Assembly (NCBI GenBank): GCA_015499995.1
Contig: JADNRV010000144.1
Coordinates: 62,001-126,000, forward strand
DNA length: 64,000 nt
DNA from: Flammula alnicola
Taxonomy: Eukaryota; Basidiomycota; Agaricomycetes; Agaricales; Strophariaceae
Direction of reading: 5' to 3'
Numbering within the stretch: the stretch's first letter is position 1; the number at the start of each line of letters is the position of its first letter. Positions 59,570 to 64,000 of the stretch are shown here, one piece after another. The position numbers were made by a program, and so were the translations under genes. The notes under the pieces are model-generated. The model ran no database searches. It was given only the letters and a program-made list of their open reading frames with translations, and was not told the origin of the DNA.

Positions 59570-59996
59570 GGTCAGATGGTCAGCGGATGGTCGGTAGGTC
59601 GGATAGTCGGTAGGTCGGATGGTCGGTAGGTTGGACAGTCGGTAGGTCGGTAGGTCGGATGGTCGGTAGGTCGGTAGGTCGGTAGGTCGGTAGGTCGGAC
59701 AGTCGGATGGTTGGTAGGTCGGATAGTCGGTAGGTCGGATGGTCGGTAGGTCGGACAGTCGGATGGTTGGTAGGTCGGATAGTCGGTAGGTCGGATGGTC
59801 GGTAGGTCGGACAGTCGGATGGTTGGTAGGTCGGATAGTCGGTAGGTCGGATGGTCGGTAGGTCGGATGGTCGGTAGGTCGGTAGGTCGGTAGGTCGGTA
59901 GGTCGGACAGTCGGTAGGTCGGTAGGTCGGTAGGTCGGATAGTCGGTAGGTCAGATAGTCGGAAGGTCGGTAGGTCGGTAGGTCGAAAGGTCAGAC
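59570..59996. repeat. Minisatellite arm B, inverted copy of arm A
   Basis: The array consists of ggtaggtc, ggatggtc, ggacagtc and ggatagtc octamers, the reverse complement of arm A. Within it a longer unit of about 64 bases (ggtcggacagtcggatggtt and following) is repeated two to three times at 59691-59850, so the array also grew by larger duplications. Confidence 0.9.
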
Positions 59997-60270
59997 GGTA
60001 TCGCCTGACCAAACACATGGCCTTGAGGTATTGAAGGAGAAATGGGAGCATCTTGAACTTTCCAGTGCCAGACACCCTAAGGTTTATATTTCGCGATGCT
60101 GTATGAATGACCTATATTGTCATAGCATGGGTTCATGGTCGGTGGGCATGAGGTGGCACAACGACCATGACCCAAACTGTTGGCTTGTAAACAGCGGATT
60201 AAAAGTGTTTTTTATTCCCTGAATGACATGCAGCAGATGCTGCCATCTACTAGGAAACAACTCAATCATC

Positions 60271-61184
60271 TAACAGACTACATCCAGGAATAGGATTCCT
60301 ATTCCCGTAGCCAGCTACAGCAGAAAACAGGTGCCACGGAACTTAGAGATTGGTGGCTACGACCAAAAATAGGTTCTGGGAAACTTAGAGATCAGTGGCT
60401 ACAATGAAATTGCCTTCCTAGAAACTTAAGGATCACCTGGCTACAAAGAGTTAAGTTCCGTAGAACTTGTTTTTCAGCTTTGGTGTTTAGATTAGCTGAA
60501 CAAAGTATAGCTATTGCTATGGTGGCTACACTGGAAAGATCTTCTGGCAAACTTAATTCTGAGATGGCTACAAGTTCTGCAGAACTTAATTCTCACATAG
60601 CGACCTCTATCTTTCCAAGAATAAGTTTCATCACACTTGAGTCTGAAGGAGATTTTTAATCTCAAAGTAACTGTTAAATCAAAAAAGGCCAGCGAGTCCG
60701 CATGTGAATTTGGTAGCCGGTGGGACCTAACAGACTACATCCAGGAATAGGATTCCTATTCCCGTAGCCAGCTACAGCAGAAAACAGGTGCCACGGAACT
60801 TAGAGATTGGTGGCTACGACCAAAAATAGGTTCTGGGAAACTTAGAGATCAGTGGCTACAATGAAATTGCCTTCCTAGAAACTTAAGGATCACCTGGCTA
60901 CAAAGAGTTAAGTTCCGTAGAACTTGTTTTTCAGCTTTGGTGTTTAGATTAGCTGAACAAAGTATAGCTATTGCTATGGTGGCTACACTGGAAAGATCTT
61001 CTGGCAAACTTAATTCTGAGATGGCTACAAGTTCTGCAGAACTTAATTCTCACATAGCGACCTCTATCTTTCAAGAATAAGTTTCATCACACTTGAGTCT
61101 GAAGGAGATTTTTAATCTCAAAGTAACTGTTAAATCAAAAAAGGCCAGCGAGTCCGCATGTGAATTTGGTAGCCGGTGGGACCT
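60271..61184. repeat. 457-base tandem duplication
   Basis: Unit 1 is 60271-60727 and unit 2 is 60728-61184. They are almost identical; the only difference I see is one C in a CC pair (ctttccaagaa against ctttcaagaa). Each unit begins taacagactacatccaggaa and ends agccggtgggacct. Inside, a subunit of about 43 bases recurs (tggctac, about 24 bases, aacttagagatca). Diverged partial copies are at 62938-63300 and 63515-63965. Confidence 0.92.
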
Positions 61185-61306
61185 TTCCGGTTAGGATCTA
61201 TTGTGCAACTGTGATTTTTTAGAAGATGTGCAACTTGGTCTTGGAAACTAGTAAAATAGACAGGCCGGAACTGAGTCGCAACTGAGCTTGGAAAGCCGGT
61301 AATACA
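61137..61306. repeat. 160-base dispersed unit, copy a
   Basis: It starts aaaaaaggccagcgagtccg and runs through ggttaggatct, cttggtcttgg, actagtaaaatagacaggcc and gagtcgcaactgagcttgga. Further copies are at about 61700-61862, 62322-62485, 62545-62700 (diverged), 62750-62917 and 63335-63502. The first bases of another are at 60684-60727, and one is cut by the window end at 63952. The units all have the same orientation and are spaced 200-600 bases apart. Confidence 0.85.
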
Positions 61307-61699
61307 CCCAGCATCTTATTCAAGTATTAAAGCCAGACATAAGTTTGGCCAAATTTGATAATTCAAAAAAGACGTCTCAGTGTCAAGTATAATCTTTTGC
61401 ACAAGAGGAACATGGGTTAGTTGAATGTGATTGTCTAGTTCTTAGATTTTGCCATGGCGATAGAATTGTTGGTCTGATCTAAGAGAAAAAAGTCATCCAA
61501 GAATTCTGAGTATGTTATTCAAGGACTGTCTATTGCTGAAGTAACCAAGACGTGAAGCAGGCAGTGTTGGATCCAAAAATAGACAGAAAAATAGCTTACA
61601 GAGATTGGAAGGAGTGCCCAAAATATACCACGCAAACTCAGTATAAATGCCAGATAAACTTATCACTTTTGCAAATTATTCAAAGACAATTATCTGCCC

Positions 61700-63502
61700 A
61701 AAAAAGGCCAGCGAGTCCGCATGTGAGCTTGAATACCGGTGGGACTTTCCGGTTAGGATCTGTTGCACAACTGAGATAATTTTAAAAATGTACAACTTAA
61801 TCTTGAAAACTAGTAAAATAAACAGGCCGGAACAGAGTCGCAACTGAGTTTGGAAAGCTGGTGACAACATCTCATTCAAGTTAGACAAAAGTTTGGCGGA
61901 ACTTGTAGATGAGATCTCTCTTGAAAATTGATCAAAGGCAATTATCAGTCTTCAGATAAAGGCAAAATGACTGTGCGTGTGCTTTCTAAATCTGACAATA
62001 TTTTTTATTTTGATGCTTAGGTAATATACTGAGCTATGTTGAGCATTACAAGCTAAACTACTTTCTTTTTGAAAATGTCTTTGGTTTACTGGTTCACAAC
62101 TTCTATGATAAGCGACTTGTCAAGAGAGGTTAGTCTTTATCTAGTGGATGCAGAGTATGAAGTATGATACCAGTCACTTCAAGTATTGCTAATGTATTTT
62201 GCGCATTAAAGAATACAAAAAAACTCATGTATCAGATAAGATCATTGTGACTTGGATATTTTTAGACAAAGAAATCAGTTCTATTAAATTTGCAGCTCAA
62301 TGCGCAATATTACTGTTGACTCAAAAAAGGCCAGCGAGTCCGCATCTGAGCTTGGAAGCCGGGGGGACTCTTCAGTTAGGATCTGTTGTACAGCTAGGTT
62401 ATTTTTTAAGATGTACAACTGGATCTTGAAAACTAGTAAAATAGACAGGCCGGAAGTGAGTCGCAACTGAGCTTGAAAAGCTGGCAGTCATACTTGACAT
62501 TTCTGCTTCAAATTGAATGCAAATAAATAGATTCACACTATTATTAAAAACAAGCCAGGGAGTCTGCGTGAAATTGAAAGCTTGCAGATCAAGAGAATCT
62601 ATTGTACAACTAAGATATTTTTAAGGATATGTAACTTGATCTTGCAAGCTTGTGAAATAAAGATGCCAGAACTGAGTTGAAAATAAGCTTAGAACATCAG
62701 TTCTTTTCTGTTTCTGAATCAAATAAAAATCTCAAAGTCACTGTTAAATCAAAAAAGGCCAGCGAGTCCGCATCTGAGGTTAAATACCGGTGGGACCTTG
62801 ACGGTTAGGATCTGTTGCACAACTGACATTTTGTACAAGATGCACAACTTGGTCTTGAAAACTAGTAAAATAGACAGGCCGGAACAGAGTCGCAACTGAG
62901 CTGGAAAAGCCAGTCATAAGCCCAGAGTATTTCTCTATACATTGGAGAATAGGACTCTTATTCCTGTAGCCAGCTACGAGCAGAAACATGTTCCAGAACT
63001 TAGAGATTAGGTGGCTACGACCAAAAATAGGTTCTGAGAAACTTAGAGATCAGTGGCTACAATGAAATAGTCTTCCTAGAAACTTAAGAATTGCCTGGCT
63101 ACAAAGAATTAAGTTCTGTAGAACTTAAAAATAGTATGGCTACAAAAAAAGAGACCAGGCAAGGTCTCTCACTGCATAGCCATGGCTACGTGGCTACGAC
63201 ACAACACAAGTTTCTGGAAACTTAGAGATCTTAAAGCTATATTGACTGAATCAGAGAGATATCCTAGCAAACTTAAATTCTCAGGTGACTATAATAATTT
63301 CAAGATGAATATAATTGAGATGCAATATTACTAGCAAAAAAAGGCCAGCGAGTCCGCATGTGAGCTTGGTGGCCGGTGGGACCTTTCGGTTAGGATCTGT
63401 TGTACAACTGAGTTATTTCATATATGAACAACTTGGTTTTGGAAGCTAGTAAAATAGACAGGCCGGAACAGAGTCGCAACTGAGCTTGAAAAGCCAGTGA
63501 TA
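61700..63502. repeat. 160-base unit, copies b to f, with interspersed partial 457-base units
   Basis: Five copies of the 160-base unit alternate with AT-rich unique-looking spacers and with a diverged 457-type unit (62938-63300). The most conserved part is the first 20 bases and the block ctagtaaaatagacaggccg. No coding frame longer than 76 codons. It resembles satellite-like or long-terminal-repeat-derived heterochromatin; the class is not clear. Confidence 0.7.
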
Positions 63503-63514
63503 ATCCAGAGGATA

Positions 63515-64000
63515 ATAGCATTCATCAAGGAATGAGGATCCTATCCATAGCCAGCTACACAGAAAACAGGTGCCACAGAACTTAGGGATTGGTGGCATAC
63601 GACGCTCGGAAACAAGATTGGTGCCTCTGAAATAACCTTAAAACAGACAAACCAGAAACAGTGTTGCTGCTACAATGAAATTGCCTTCCTAGAAACTTAA
63701 GGATCACCTGGCTACAAAGAGTTAAGTTCCGTAGAACTTGTTTTTCAGCTTTGGTGTTTAGATTAGCTGAACAAAGTATAGCCATTGCTATGGTGGCTAC
63801 ACTGGAAAGATCTTCTGGCAAACTTAATTCTGAGGTGGCTACAAGTTCTGCAGAACTTAATTCTCACATAGCGACCTCTATCTTTCTAAGAATAAGTTTC
63901 ATCACACTTGAGTCTGGAGGAGATTAAAAATCTCAAAGTAACTGTTAAATCAAAAAAGGCCAGCGAGTCCGCATGTGAATTTGGTAGCCGGTGGGACCTT
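63515..64000. repeat. Third, diverged 457-type unit and cut 160-base unit
   Basis: From tcaaggaatgaggatcctat the sequence follows the 457-base unit, with one replaced block at about 63600-63670. From aatgaaattgccttcctaga to the end it is nearly identical to units 1 and 2. The window ends inside a 160-base unit, so the repeat region continues. Confidence 0.85.

Noticed and set aside
58840..59996. CRISPR-like repeat array
   Set aside because: The repeats are contiguous octamers without unique spacers, and the genome is fungal.
59572..60075. 167-codon frame of Arg-Pro-Thr-Asp repeats
   Set aside because: It is a translation of the octamer minisatellite and has no start context or flanking exons.
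1..64000. tRNA, rRNA and viral genes
   Set aside because: I saw no cloverleaf with intact A and B boxes, no rRNA core motifs and no recognisable viral or reverse-transcriptase coding sequence; a dedicated tRNA search was not possible.

Overview
The window is nuclear DNA of a filamentous basidiomycete, most likely an agaricomycete (mushroom-forming or wood-decay fungus). Coding regions are cut by many short GT-AG introns of about 45-65 bases, some exons are only 27-54 bases, and the families are typical of Agaricomycetes: DUF6533 membrane proteins, agaricomycete BTB/POZ proteins, LRR F-box-like proteins, WSC-domain secreted proteins, cupredoxin-like GPI proteins and the Ser/Thr-rich glycoproteins usually labelled macrophage-activating glycoprotein (MAG-like). 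The species cannot be named from sequence alone.

Layout. 0-2.5 kb: a small HMG/YABBY-like nuclear protein (minus) divergent from MAG-like gene 1. 3-4.2, 14.3-15.8 and 23.2-24.6 kb: three copies of a duplicated cassette, each holding one small secreted Cys/Asp-rich protein gene with its promoter. 6.7-8.2 kb: an intact BTB gene and a relic of a second. 8.8-13.6 kb: a proline/serine-rich EH-like adaptor and a monocarboxylate-type MFS transporter, both minus. 15.8-19.4 kb: no supported gene. 19.4-22.8 kb: an F-box-like gene split by a hAT-type MITE, a second MITE copy and an unrelated inverted-repeat element. 26.8-28.2 kb: MAG-like gene 2. 29.2-33.6 kb: a C2/EF-hand phosphatidylserine decarboxylase. 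35.9-37.8 kb: a two-WSC secreted protein. 39.3-40.8 kb: a 5'-truncated cupredoxin gene abutting a 3'-truncated BTB gene. 43.2-44.5 kb: a DUF6533 membrane protein. 46.6-48.1 kb: a GPI-type GH16 glucanase. 49.0-50.4 kb: MAG-like gene 3. 51.1-52.1 kb: an F-box pseudogene. 53.2-54.6 kb: a secreted precursor with dibasic, exon-encoded acidic repeats followed by a cationic 7/11-residue repeat domain. 54.8-58.5 kb: a hypothetical gene, a D-lactate dehydrogenase relic and a frame-broken Ser-rich gene. 58.8-64 kb: repeats only, with two inverted arrays of an 8-base unit, a 457-base tandem duplication and at least seven copies of a unit of about 160 bases.

Functionally the window is rich in surface and secreted proteins (three MAG-like proteins, three Cys-rich proteins, GH16, WSC, cupredoxin, the dibasic precursor) placed between a few housekeeping genes (PSD, MFS, EH-like adaptor) and many broken genes. 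The best candidate for an undescribed system is the precursor at 53208-54599: a Kex2-type repeat precursor that joins acidic repeats, one per exon, to a polycationic amphipathic repeat domain. Several otherwise intact genes carry one single-base frameshift each, so either assembly indels or widespread gene decay should be considered when reading the gene models. All exon boundaries were read by eye from splice signals and family conservation.
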